64,000 nucleotides of DNA, from contig JAOALB010000126.1 of the NCBI GenBank assembly GCA_025331125.1, positions 1-64,000 on the forward strand. The letters run 5' to 3'. The DNA is from Mycogone perniciosa (taxonomy: Eukaryota > Ascomycota > Sordariomycetes > Hypocreales > Hypocreaceae). Shown piece after piece: positions 50,801 through 63,809 of this stretch (its first letter is position 1; each line of letters begins with the position of its first letter). The notes under the pieces are model-generated. The model worked only from the letters and a program-made list of their open reading frames with translations, searched no databases and was not told the origin of the DNA. The position numbers and the translations under genes were made by a program.

Positions 50801-52720
50801 TAAAAATTATATAAAGTATTAAAATCAGTTTAATAAACGCTTTAAGTAAACTATTAATATGCTTAAAAAAACCTTTTAATCTTAAAATATTAAAAGCTAT
50901 TTTGAAACTGTTAATCTTCATAAATAAAATTAATATATTAATAGGAACCTTAAATAATACTTTTAAAAGTAATTTACCCCTCTTTAAAGAAAAAGAGCTA
51001 GCAGAAAAACAGCTTTATAGATTAAAGGTATACTATTTAATAAAAGAGGATTAACTGCTATAGTTAAAGGTAGATTAATATATAAAAGACTTATTTGCTT
51101 TTATTTTAAAAAAGTAGATTTTAAAAAAAAAGCTAGCTAGTAAATCTTTAAACAGTAAATCAGTAATTAATATTTATAGGAGTATAAAACTTTCAAGGAA
51201 ATAACCTATAAGAAAAGTTAATAAATATCTCCTAATATATAAAACTAAAACGTATACCTTAAGCACTACTTAAAAAGATAATAAGCCTAGTATATGTTTA
51301 ATAATTATAAAACCCTTTAATTTAAAGCTATATTAACTGCTACTTAATTAATAAAAACTAATAAACAGTAAATTAAAAAGTATAGTAATAGTATTTATTA
51401 TTTTTTAATATAGTAATAGACTTAAAAACTTCCCTTTAAAAAAATATTACTTTTTATAAATAAATTATTTAGTAAAAGGATTTAGCGAAACTGCTAAAAG
51501 ACTAGAAAAAGCTTATAAAATATCTATTTAAGGCTGTTTGAATAAACTGTATATAATAAAATTAAGTTTTTGCGCGCAAAAGGAACCTAGTAAAAGATAC
51601 TATATATAAAGGCAAAGATAAAGCTATTACCTATATGTTAAGTTTTTATATATAAGTTTAATTAAAACAGAAATCTAGAATACTATAAAGCTTAACTTTT
51701 AATTTAAAGGGATTTATAGGAATACTTTATAATAGAGAGTATATATATAGTTATATTAATAGCGCGCTTTTTTTATATATTTATTACTTTAATAGTAGGA
51801 TTTAACTTTAAGTTAAAGCAGTATAATATTAAAAATACTTTTCTTAATACTTTAAAGGATAGAAATTTAAAACTAGTTATATATAAACTTTTTAAAGGTT
51901 TTAAGCTATTAAATATCTATTTAAGGCTTATTAAAGCCTTATATAAACTAAAAGATTTGCTAAAACTATAATATAATAAATTATCTTTAACTTTAAAGAA
52001 ATAAAGGTTAATCTTGCATATTAAAAAGCCTTGCCTCTTTTATAATTAAGCTTAAAAGATTTTTATTATACTTTATATAAATAATATCTTAATTATATAT
52101 TATTATAATAATAAAGCTTTTTATATTAAGCTATTAGACGCTTTTAAAGTAAAATATAAGCTTTATAGTAAAGGGGATATATAGTAATTCTTAAATTTTA
52201 AAATTACTTAAAACTATAAAAAGTATAAAATATACCTTTCCTATAAAATTTATCTTAAAAAAGTTATAAAATAATTTAAGTTTAATAATAAAATATAACT
52301 TTTTATAATTTTAATATTAATTATAAAGTTTAAAAAAGCAATAATACAAACTATTAAACTAACTATTAAAATATATTAAGAAAAGGTAAAATTTATATTT
52401 TATATAGTTATTATAATAAAGCTAGATATAGTATATAGCGCCTTGGCTTTATTGCAGTTTTTAACTAACTTTAATAAAAAGCACTTTAAAGTAATTAACT
52501 AGCTAATCTGCTATTTATATATATAGCGCTTTTTAGCTATTTAATATAAAGGGTAAAGTAAAATATAAATTTTAACTGCCTTAAGCAATACCTTTTTTAT
52601 TAATAATATAAATACTTAAAGATTATTTTCAAGGTATTTTATTATATATCTTTTAAGCTTTATCCTATAAAATACTATATATTAAAGTATAATTAATATA
52701 TTTATAATTAAAGTAAAGTT
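47840..52720 (+). pseudogene. Remnant of copia gag-pol, copy C
   Basis: Degraded as in copy A. The RT palm lies at about 51830-52190, with YINNILI at 52074-52094. Stops and frameshifts are present throughout. Confidence 0.7.
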
Positions 52721-53579
52721 ATTTACTTTTATTTAAATAATAAAAGAGGTAATAGGTTTATATTGCCTTTTTTAAGAAATAAAATTTAATTTTAGTATTA
52801 ATTAAAATATTAACTATAACAATTAATTAACTATATATTTTATAATTAAAGAGAGTATCTAAATTAATACTTGCCTATATTATATTAATATATAGAATAT
52901 ATAGCTTTAATAGGAATATTAAAAGGATTATTTTTAGTCTTTTATTTCTTTATTAACTTTATATTTACTAATAGGCTTCTTAAAGGCTTTCCTTAACAGC
53001 GCTTTAACTACTTTAAAATATGATTAAATTTAATAGATATATAGTTACTAGAATAAAATATATAAAAGTATAGGAAACTATGTAATTCTAGCTTAAAGGC
53101 CGCTTACTATAAAGAGTGCACCCGATTACTGCAATAATTAATTACCTAAAGCTTTTTACCCTTTATACGCCTATATATAAAAGGCATTATTATTACAGCT
53201 ATTTAAAGCAGCTGCCTTTTTAATATAAATTAAGTCTTCCTTTTTTAATAAATTAAATTAAAGGCGCAATACCTTTTTATAGTAAATTACTATTTAATTG
53301 CATTAGCTTATAAATATATAAAAAGCAAATAATATATTTATTTGATTATTGTTTTTACTTATAGCTTAAAAGAGCTAATATATAATTAATATAAGTATTA
53401 AATAACTATAAAGTATATAATTAATTAAGGTAATATTGTAAAAATAGAGGAAAAAGTATATTAAAAAGTATATTAATAGTTACTATTAAAATAAATAATA
53501 TACTGCTAAAAGTAAGCAATAATAATATATTAAAAGAAATCTCTTTTACTAGCGATTATTAACTTTAAATAACCTTTAT

Positions 53580-53800
53580 AAAGACAGGATAATAGTATAG
53601 CAGTAAAGGTAGTAGTAAAAGTAGTAATAATAGGGGTAAAGGCTAAAGTAGGAGTAAAAGTAGTAATAAGCGTAGTAAAAGTAAAAGCAGGAGCAGTAAT
53701 AAAAGTAATACAAGTAAAAGGAAAAGTTAATAAAGACGCTGCAGCGTATAAGTTTAATAAAGGCTTCCTTGCAATTCCTAGTAAGCTTTAACTTTAAATA
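53580..53800 (+). repeat. Ala/Val/Lys-rich low-complexity tract, copy C
   Basis: Same tract as at 31925-32140. An extra base before the conserved end shifts the frame relative to the other copies. Confidence 0.6.
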
Positions 53801-54409
53801 AAAGAGAGGCTCAGTAACTAGACTAGCTAGTGTAGTAATAGAAACCAGACTAGCTAAAGCAGGAGCCGGTATAAAAGCAGCAGCAGGTATAGCTGCCTTA
53901 AGATAACTAATACTATAATAAGCTACCTTTAAAGGGTAACTGTAATTATATTTAATTAAAAAGGTATTTTTATTTTATAATTTTATTATTAATTAATAAA
54001 AGTATATTATAAAACATATATAAAAAGTATAATATTTATTAAAGCTATATTAATACTATTAATGTTATTATTATTATTATTAATAATAATAATAATATTA
54101 GTAATTAAAAAAGAAAAGTAAAAAATAAAGTTAAAGGATAGTTAAGATATTTATTTTAACTGTTTAAAATTAATTTATTTACTTAAAAAGCTTTATTATT
54201 TAACTTTCTATTATTATAAATTAATAATAGCTATAGTATTTATATCCCTATTACCTTTAATAATAGAATATTAATATATATTTATAATAAAAGAGCTTTT
54301 AATTAAATAAAAGAGGCTTTAAAAGCGCAGCTAAATAGTTATAATATTATAAATAGACTAGGATAGCAGTTAATAAAGTATTAGGAATAGCTTTATTAAC
54401 TAGGGGGTA

Positions 54410-54683
54410 TATTAAGTTAGGTAAGCTAAGGACCTATTACTTATTAGCGCTTATTAGCGTTAAGGAGCTTTTATTTACTTATATAGCTGATACTAGCTAA
54501 TATATATATCGCGTAAATAATATATTAGACTATATAGGCGCTTACAATATATATATTCTATATTTTCTTTTATATTAGCTATATATATGTATAGTAAAGC
54601 TATTATAGTATATTTATTATAAACATTAAGCTTTATTTATATTTCTCTTTATACTTTATATAGCTATACTGCGCTCCGCGATA
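54410..54683 (+). repeat. 3' LTR of copia copy C
   Basis: 274 bp, preceded by the purine tract AGGGGGTA and ending CGCGATA. Confidence 0.88.
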
Positions 54684-55267
54684 GGCGATATATAGTAATT
54701 CCTAAATATTTAAATTACTTAAAACTATAAAGAGTATAAAATATAGCTTTCCTATAAAACCTATTTTAAAAAGGTTATAAAATGATTTAGATTTAATAAT
54801 AAAATATAGCTTCCTATAACTTTAATATTTACTATAAAGTTTAAAAATACTATAATATAAACCATAACATTAACTATTAAAATATATTAAAAAAAGGTAA
54901 AATTTATATTTTATATAGCTATTATAATAAAGCTAGATATAGTATATAGTATTTTAACTTTATTATAGTTTTTAATTAACTTTAATAAAAAGTACTTTAA
55001 AGCAGTTAACTAACTAATTTATTATTTATATATATAATACTTCTTAGCTTTTTAATATAAAGGGTAAAGCAAAATATAAGTTTTAACTACTTTAAATAAT
55101 ATTCTTTTTATTAATAATATCAATACTTAAAGATTATTTTAAAGGTATTTTATTATACTCTTTTTAAGCTTTATTTTATAAAATACTATATATTAAAGTA
55201 CTATTAATATATTTATAATTAAAGTAGAGTTATTAACTTTTACTTAAATAATAAAAAAGGCAATAAA
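54684..55267 (+). pseudogene. Copia copy B, part 2 (RNase H region)
   Basis: Resumes the copy A order at about 30513 and runs to about 31100, where gypsy D interrupts it. The last five bases, ATAAA (55263-55267), are the left target duplication of D. Confidence 0.75.
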
Positions 55268-55439
55268 TGTTACAGCATTAACTATAATGCAATATTAACG
55301 CCCTGTTATATAAGCTTTAGTTATATAACTAGGCCTTAACGCATTCCTAGCTATAGCTTTCTATAAAGCCTTAAGGCTTCCTTGCTTTCTATAGTATAAT
55401 AACAATATTTGCCCTAACCTGCCTTCCTATACTATAATA
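55268..55439 (+). repeat. 5' LTR of gypsy D
   Basis: 172 bp, TGTTACAGCATTAAC...CTATAATA. It has the same length as the 3' LTR without indels. Differences are mainly transitions, for example GCATTAACTATAATG against GCATTGACTGTAATG. Confidence 0.9.
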
Positions 55440-55799
55440 GTTTATACTATCCTTTAACTCAGCTATACTGTCGCAAAGTATATACCTAACTAATTATAAA
55501 CTTCCTTAAATTCCCCTTTTATTCTTAAACTTATAACGACTTTATAGTATAGCCTTCACCCTTTAAATCCTATACTTATAAGAAACTAATTATAAATAAA
55601 ATAAATATAAATGCCTTAAACCTTGCCTTATAACTTAACCTAGCCTAATAGATTATACTCTTTATTAGAAAGCTAGCGCCTTTCCTTTTTCTCTTTAAAA
55701 CCCTGTAAAAATCCAGTATTAATAGCAATTATATATATTTAATAAACGCAATTATTAAAGATGATAACTTTTATTACTAGTTTTATTTTTTTAATTAAA

Positions 55800-58700
55800 T
55801 AATAAATAAAGGCTTAACTTAATAGGAAAAATAAAAGTAAACCTTTAAATAGGAAATCTTAAAATAGGCTGCTAAAAATTAAAACTTTAAAGTATAAATT
55901 AAAGCCTAGGTTAAAGCTTTAAATATAGCTTTTCTACTAAACCTTAAAAATAATAATTTATTTAGCTGCTGTTAAATTAAAGACTTTAAGTAATTTAATA
56001 GCAAGTAAAAAGATATTATTAAACGCTAGTAAAAATATATTAACTAGCGCTTTTAAGTTAATATTACCTTTATAAGTAACTAGTTAATCTTTTTAATTAA
56101 AATTAAAAAGATTTAATATATTGCAGGCCTTTTAAAAGGAGATATATATTAAATGCAATAAAGAAACGTTAATATTATTATTAAAAATTTTCATAACCTT
56201 GCTTAATAATATTAAAAGATTAATATAATATTTTTTACTAATTTTAATAAGTAATATAAAATAATTAACCTATTTTAAAAGGTATTATAGTCTTTTAATA
56301 ACCTATATATACTAAATAAGCCTTTTTAGAACTTTATAGTAAAGTTATTTATACTAGGCAGTAAATATAGTAAAACTGCTAAATAAATAGTAAAGGCTTT
56401 AAAGATAAAGGTCTTTTAAAAACTTGCCGATACTATAAAAACTTAAATAATTAAGCTAGATAAATTTAACTTTATTAAATAGTATTAACTTTATTAAACT
56501 ATTTATAATAGGCTTTAAGAAAACGCCTATTATAATGCCCTTTATACTGCCTAAATAGGCTAGCATTAATAAAGCTATTAATAATAGCAGTAGTATTATT
56601 AACGCTAATAAAATAACTAAGCAAATAACTAAGCAAATAATTAAACTGCTGCCTTAACATTACCTAATAACTTAATACAGCTAAATACTATATATATTAT
56701 ATTACCTTGCCTTTTAGTCTTTTATAAGGAATATATTGCTAAAGGACTATACTTTTACTATGAAAAAGTAGGTTATAGCCTTAATAAATATAAAAAACAA
56801 GTAGGCTAATATATACTAAAGAAATCTATACTAGGTATAAAACTAAAATTACTAAATCCAGTACTACCAGCTATACTTTAACCTAGTAGTACTTTAAAGC
56901 TAACAGTAAAATAGCCTAGTAAAGTATAATAACTAAACCTTAATAGTATATTAATATTACCTGCAATACTTAATTAACTTATAAATCTAGGGTTTAAATA
57001 ATATACCCTCTTTAAGTATTAATAATGATAATAATAGTAGTGCTACTTTATTAATTTTTAATTTACTTTAATTTAGCCAGCTATATTTATTAAAAACCTA
57101 AACCTAATTTATAAACTAAAGAAAAGATTAACCTTTACTAAAAGTTATAAGTCAAGGTTAACTATAAATAGTATTATTATTTTAAAATAAATCTATTATT
57201 ACTTTTTAATTAAAAGCCCTTTAAACTTAAATTAATAAAGAGTAAATCCCTTTTAATATAAACTATATTATCCTTTATATATAATATTTATATTAATATA
57301 AAAGCTTTAATAGACAGTAGCTATATACTTTAAGCTTTTATTAGCTGCGCCTTTATTAAGCAATTTAGTATTACTATTTAATAACTATTATTTACTAAAA
57401 ATCTCCTTTTTATTAATAAAAGTATAGTTAATAAAATTTTAGACTTTTTTATTATATAAACTATAATTAGCCCTTATAAAGAACTTTACCTCTTTTTTAT
57501 TATAAATATCCCTAATAATATACTTATTATCTTTAGCCTTTTATAGTTAAGAAAATATAACTTTAATATTAATTAAGAAAAATTAACTATAATTTTTAAA
57601 TCCTATTACTATTATAATTATTGCCTTTTAAAAAATATAGCCAGCCTTATATAAATTGTAATAATAATTAAAATAAAAATAATTTTATTAAAGCTAATAT
57701 AAAAAATATATATTACTAGTAACTAATAATTAAAAACGCTTTAAATAAAGTAAAGCTTAACTTAATTAAATAAAGAACTATACTATATTAATAATTATTA
57801 GTTAAAAATACTTAGAAAAAGGAAGACTATAATTTAACTAAAGAGGGAGCTTATAAACTATATATTTTATAAACTTTACTATTAAACTGAGATAACTATA
57901 TAACCTGCAAGTACAGCAGAATTAATAATAAAGAAACATAGGCATAAATAATCTTAAACTAAATATATATAAAGCTACTGCCTGCCTTTATAATCTGCAG
58001 TTAATAACAAAAAGGAAAACCTTTATTAAAGCTATTACTATTACCTTTTAATATATGATTTTTTATAAAACTAAACTAAACCTTAAAATTAAAAAGTATA
58101 CTTAAATATAGTAGATATATAAATAGTAGCAGCTATAAACTTTATTACCTTTTATTATTAATTATATATCCGCGCAATAAAAGTAACTTAAAAAAAGATT
58201 AACTAAACTATTAAAACTAAATAACTAGCGCCTATTAGCCTATTAAAGCTTTTAAATACGTTTTTCTAATAAATACTAATAGGATAAAAAGACTATATTA
58301 TAGTAAAAATAATATTACTAAAAGAAATATATAACTTTATTAATAAATACTACTCTTTAATATAATAAAAAAGATTATAGCTGCTAATATACAGAAATTT
58401 ATAGTAGGAAAACCTAAGCTTAACAAACTAAATATTTTAAAGAAACTATTATCTTGGCTATATAACTTATATAATACTTTCCTGCTAAAGATAGTAAATA
58501 AACTTCCCTTATAATAGGCCTAGGACTATAAAATTAAAATATTACTAAAAAAAGACTCTTTATATTAAAAGAAGAGGCTATTTTTATTTAATAAACTATA
58601 ACTAATAAAAAAATAGTTAAATAATATTACGATTAAAAATTAATACCTACTACTATTAATTTAAGAAACCTTTAATGCTTTAAGCTATATAAAGGTATAT

Positions 58701-61600
58701 ATAAAACTTAATATTATTGCTGTATTTAATAACCTTTATATTACTAGAAGAGATATATAAAAAATAGCGTTTATTATAAGGTTTAGCCTCTTTAAACTAT
58801 TAATTATACCTTTTAGCCTCTATAATAATCCTATTATATTCTAATCCTATATTAACTATACTTTTTAAAACCCTTTTAACTATACCTATATAGTATACCT
58901 TAATAATATCTTTATATACTATTAAAACTAAAAAGAATACTAAAAATATATATATAAAGTAATAGCCTGCCTTTAAAACACTAGCCTCTAAATTAATATT
59001 ATTAAATATAAGTTTAAAATAATAAAAATAAAATACCTTAGCTTAATTATTACTTTAAAGGGACTAAAGATAAATTTTAAAAAAGTTAAAGCTATATTAA
59101 ACTAGCAATTACTTAAAAGAGTAAAACACTTATAAAAGTTCTTTAACTTTATACACTTTTATTACTATTTTATTTAAAGATACTTTAAAATAGCTATACT
59201 ATTAAATAAGCTTTTAAAGAAAAACCGACTATATATTTAAAGAGAAAAATAGTAAAAAGCCTTTAATTTAATTAAATACACTTTCAAATTAGCCTTAATC
59301 TTAGCCCTCTTTAATTATAATAAATAAATAGTCTTTAAAATAAACGCCTTTAACTAAGCATTAAGCAGTATCCTATTACAGTATAATAAAAAAAGCATTT
59401 TATACTTTAGTATATTTTCTTTTATAAATTATAATGCTTAAAAATATAACTATAAAATTTATAATAAAGAACTCTTAATTATTATTAAAGTAATAAAGGA
59501 ATAGCGCTTAAAATTATAAAGCTTATAAGAATTTAATATTATTATAGACTATAAAAACCTTAAATAGTTTACTTTAATTAAAGCCTTAAATTAATAATAA
59601 GTCTAATAGTTTAAATTCCTCTTTAACTTTAACTTTTATATTATTTATCCACTTAGCTTTAAAGCTATAAAGCTTAATGCCTTCAATAAAAAAGCAGAAA
59701 ATAAAGTTGCAACATTAAATCCCTTAAATAACTAAATTAAAAATAGGCAATATACTATTTTCCCGTAAAGTCTTTTTAGCCTTAAAGCTTAGGCAATATT
59801 TTAAAAAGAAATTTTATTAAAGATAGAAATATCTATAAAGGCTGCCCTTATAGCTATAACAATACCTACAGAAAACAGACTAATTAATAACCTAATCGCA
59901 GCAGTATATAAATAAAATACTATAGCGAGAGAAATAGTAACTATACTTTAAAACCTTAATATCTACTAATAGCTAAAGCAGCTCTGCAAAGAACTCTAAA
60001 TTGCAATAAATAACTGCCAAGTAATAAATAGCAGAATTTACTATTAAAAGCAGCTTTTTATTCCCCTTAATAATAAGCTTTATATATAAATCCTATTTTA
60101 AAACCACTTTAATAGCCTAGCTAAATATATAAGTAGGTTTAAAACCCTAGACTTTATTAGCTAAATATACTAGTAGCTACAAATCTTAAAAGACATTAAA
60201 GTATTTATATAAGCCTATAAACTATATATTAAAATAAAGGCCTTATAATCTTTACTATAAGGTTTCCTTTAACTACTATTAGTCTTATTTTATATATAGT
60301 TAAATATCTTTATTAATTATATTATACTACTGCCTAAATCCTGCTACTATAATATTACTTATAAGTATTTACAAATAGTATTTTACTACTTGATTAAAAT
60401 ATATTACTTTCTACCTATTAGTTTACTATTAGTAAAAGAGTTAGCTAATATATTTATTAATAGGATTTACTGCCTTTATAGTATACTTAATAATATTATA
60501 TTAAACTATAGTATATAATTTATATTAAAATTCTAGGAATAACTCTTAAAGCGATTAAAAGTTATATTAAAATAATTATTAGCCTTTTACTTTAAAACTA
60601 ATAGCTAAACTAAAAGAATTAATATAAATATAAAATAATACCTATAAGCTTTTATTAACTTTTATTAAAATAATTAAGTTTACTGGCTTTTATTAGCTGA
60701 ATTTACCGCAAAAAATAGAATATTTAAATCTATTAGTATATTGCTATTTTTTGCTAATTATAGTTTTAACCTTTACTTAAAGACAAAGCCTTTATAGCCT
60801 TACCTACTAAACCTTTCTATTATAAAGAAAAGAGAGTCTTCTGCATTAACACTATTATTAATTAATTTAAATGCATTATTATATAACTAAAAGCCTTTAC
60901 TAAGGCCTTAAGAAAAAGATATAAAGAAAACGCGAATATATAAAGGGAGGCATTACTAGTCGATACTATTAGGCAGGAAGTCTTTCTTAATATACGAAAT
61001 ATAAAGATTAACTGGCTAATAAAAAAGCTAAATAATAAATAGGTAGGACTTTATATAATAATAAAGGTATACCTATAAGCCTGGGCTATTAGTTTACTAG
61101 AAAGTATAAAGATTTTCCTAGGTTTATATAAATCTCTCCTATAACTTAAAATAGCTACTTTACTGCACTTTAGGTAAAAGACAATTAATAAGGCTAAATT
61201 AAAGAATATTTAAAGTAAGGTATTAAAAAGGGAAGATAATATAAATAAAGTATAAAAGAAGTAAAAGTTTAAACTGCTCTTAGATTATTATAATAATAAT
61301 AGATTCTATTACTTTATTGAATAAGAATATAATACTGCTATATAATAATTAGTTAAAGACTTATAAAGCTAAAAGAAGATAATATAAGACTTTTATATAA
61401 AAAACTTAAAAAAGCTAAGCTTACTGCAATAAATATTAAAAGGAATTATAAAAAAAGAAAAAAAAGAAATAGCTAAAAAGAAATTAATACCTATAAAGCG
61501 CTAATTAAAGACTATACTATATTAAAGCCTATAATTAAACTATATATTACTAATACTAAGAATTATATAATCTACCTTATTTAACTTTATATTATAAGTA
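55800..61600 (+). pseudogene. Remnant of gypsy D gag-pol
   Basis: The reading order gag, protease, RT, integrase is complete and typical of Ty3/gypsy, with stops interspersed. In the knuckle at 56750-56791 the C-x2-C-x4-H-x4-C ligands all read Tyr (TAC, TAT, TAT, TAT), each one transition from Cys or His. Asp to Asn at both RT catalytic positions has the same cause. The last 300 bases before the 3' LTR are Lys-rich and could include the integrase C-terminus. Confidence 0.75.
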
Positions 61601-61669
61601 TTAAAATAAATTACCTGGAATTTTAATTTATATAAGTAATATAGCTATTTGCAGCTGAATAGCGAGATA

Positions 61670-61682
61670 GGAGGGGGGGTAC
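61670..61682 (+). promoter_or_regulatory. Polypurine tract of gypsy D
   Basis: GGAGGGGGGGTAC immediately before the 3' LTR, closely similar to the tract of family G. Confidence 0.8.
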
Positions 61683-61854
61683 TGTTATAGCATTGACTGT
61701 AATGCGATATTGACGCCCTATTATATAAGCTCCGGTTATATAACCAGGCCTTAACGCGTTCTTAGCTATAGCTTTCCGTAGAGCCTTAGGGCTTCCTTGC
61801 TCTCTACGGCAAAACAACGATATTTGCCTTAACCTGCCTTCCTATACTATAATA
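61683..61854 (+). repeat. 3' LTR of gypsy D
   Basis: 172 bp, TGTTATAGCATTGAC...CTATAATA. It is followed by ATAAA, the right target duplication, and then by copy B resuming at the base matching 31106 of copy A. It keeps more G and C than the 5' LTR. Confidence 0.9.
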
Positions 61855-63535
61855 ATAAATTTATATTACCTTTTTTAAAACATAAAATTTAACTTGAATA
61901 TTAATTAAAATATTAACTGTCATAATTAGTTAATTATATATTTTATAATTAAAGAGAGTATATAAATTAATACTTGCCTGCATTATATTAATATATGGAA
62001 TATATAGCTTTAATAGAAATATTGAAAAGGATTATTTTTAATCTTTTATCTCTTTATTAACTTTATACCTATTAATAGGCTTATTAAAGCCTTTCCTCAA
62101 TAGCGCTTTAAGCACTTTAAAATACTATTAAACTTAATAGATATATCGTCACTGAAATAAAATATATAAAAAGATAAAAAACTATTTAATTTTAGCTTAA
62201 AGGCCACTTACTATAAAAGGTATACTTTATTACTGTAATAATTAATTACTTAAAGCTTTTTACCCTTTACGCGCTTATATATAAAGGGCATTATTATTAT
62301 AGTTATTTAAAGCAGCTGCCTCTTTAATATAAACTAAATCCTCCTCTTTTAATAAATTAAATTAAAGGTATAATACCTTTTTATATTAAATTATTATTTA
62401 ATTATATTAGCTTATAAATATATAAAAAAGATAAATATATTTATTTAATTATTATCTTTATATATAGCTTAAAAGAGCTAGTATATAATTAATATAAATA
62501 TTAAATAACTTTAAAGTATATAATTAATTAAAGTAATATAATAAAAATAAAAAATAAATATATTAAAAAGTATATTAATAATTATTATTAAAATAAACAA
62601 TATACTATTAAAAGTAGGCAATAGTAATATATTAAAAGACATCTCTTTTACTAGTAATTATAGACTTTAAATAAGCTTTATAAAAAGGGGATAGTAGTAT
62701 AGCAGTAAAGGTAGTAGCGGGAATAAAGGTAAAACTAAAAACTATTATAAAAGTAGCTATAGCGGGAGCAGTACTTAAAGCAGTAGCAGTAATAATAGGG
62801 GTAAAGGCTAAAGTAAAAGTAAAAGTAATAATAGGAGCTGCAGGAGTAAAAGGAAAAGCCAATAAAAATACTGTAACGCGCAGTTTAGTAAAGGCTTCCT
62901 CGCAATTCCTAGTAAGCCTTAACTGTAAATAAAAGAAAAGCTAAATAATTAAATTAACTAGTGCAGTAATAGAAACCAGACTAGTTAAAGCAAGAGCTAG
63001 TATAAAAGCAGTAATAGGTATAACTGCTTAAAGACAATTAATGCTATAATAAGCCACCTTTAAAAGGCGACTGCGATTATATTTAATTAAAAAGGTATTT
63101 TTATTTTATAATTTTATTATTAATTAATAAAAGTATATTATAAAAGGAATATATAAAAAATATAATATTTATTACAGCTATATTAATACTGTTAATACTG
63201 CTATTATTAATAATAATAATAATATTAATAATTAAAGAAAAAGAGTAAAAATTAAGGTTAAGGGATAGTTAATATACCTATTTTAACTGTTTAAAATTGA
63301 TTTACCTATTTAAAAGGTTTTATTATTTAATTTCCTATTATTATAAATTAATAATAGCTATAGCATTTATATCTTTATTACCTTTATAATAAAATATCGA
63401 TATATATTTATAATAAAAGAGCTTTTAATTAAGTAAAAGAGGCTTTAAAAGCGCAGCCAGACAGTTATAATACTATAAATAGACTAAGATAGCAGTTAAT
63501 AAAATATTAGGAATAGCTTTATTAACTGGGGGGTA
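61855..63535 (+). other. Copia copy B, part 3 (3' internal region)
   Basis: Colinear with about 31106-32760 of copy A, including the low-complexity tract at about 62695-62930. That tract ends TRSLVKASSQFLVSLNCK before a stop on the plus strand. The minus-strand frame at 62632-62862 is its antisense shadow. A GGGGGGTA tract precedes the LTR. Confidence 0.75.
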
Positions 63536-63809
63536 TATTAGGTTAAGTAAGCTAAAGACTTACTATTTATTAATGCTTATTAGCGCTAGGGAGCTTTTAT
63601 TTACTTATATAGTAAATACCAGCTAATATATATATTGCATAAGCGATATATTAGACTACATAGGCGCTTATAATGCATATATTCTACGTTTTCCTTTATA
63701 TTAACTATATATATATATAGCAAGGCTATTATAGTATATTTATTACTAGAATTAAGCTTTCTTCCTATTTCTCTCTATACTTTATATAACTATACTGCGC
63801 TCCGCGATA
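63536..63809 (+). repeat. 3' LTR of copia copy B
   Basis: 274 bp, TATTAGG...CGCGATA. It is followed by GGAAT (63810-63814), the exact match of 42278-42282. Confidence 0.9.

Larger units (their letters stand above)
47548..54683 (+). mobile_element. Copia copy C, complete, nested in copy B
   Basis: 7136 bp with LTRs at 47548-47821 and 54410-54683. The internal sequence follows copy A throughout. The RT active site reads YINNILI at 52074-52094. The element interrupts copy B exactly between sequence matching 30512 and 30513 of copy A, so its borders are certain. All frames are closed. Confidence 0.9.
55268..61854 (+). mobile_element. Ty3/gypsy element D, complete, nested in copia copy B
   Basis: 6587 bp with two 172-bp LTRs and an exact ATAAA target duplication (55263-55267 and 61855-61859). 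Motifs in order on the plus strand are as follows. A gag zinc knuckle is at 56750-56791. A protease site ALIDSS is at 57304-57321 (DSG mutated to DSS). The RT active site YLNNIFI is at 58896-58916. The integrase block VFYYLIKIYYFLP is at 60378-60416 (the 'V.D.LTK..HF.P' position). The polypurine tract lies just before the 3' LTR. RIP is obvious, but D is somewhat less AT-rich than its copia host. Confidence 0.9.
42283..63809 (+). mobile_element. Copia copy B, carrying three nested insertions
   Basis: 5' LTR 42283-42556 and 3' LTR 63536-63809, both 274 bp and flanked by GGAAT. Internal sequence follows copy A in order but is interrupted by a roughly 585-bp sequence at 42778-43360, copia copy C at 47548-54683 and gypsy D at 55268-61854. 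Removing these and the duplicated bases leaves about 7.2 kb, equal to copy A. The RT site of B reads YINNILI at 47444-47464. The segments of B are 42557-47547, 54684-55267 and 61855-63535. Confidence 0.9.

Noticed and set aside
61623..61817. Minus-strand frame of 64 codons
   Set aside because: Overlaps the polypurine tract and 3' LTR of gypsy D and is not conserved at the 5' LTR.
62632..62862. Minus-strand Thr/Ala/Phe-rich frame of 76 codons
   Set aside because: Antisense reading of the GCAGTA/AAAGTA low-complexity tract, explained by the repeat.
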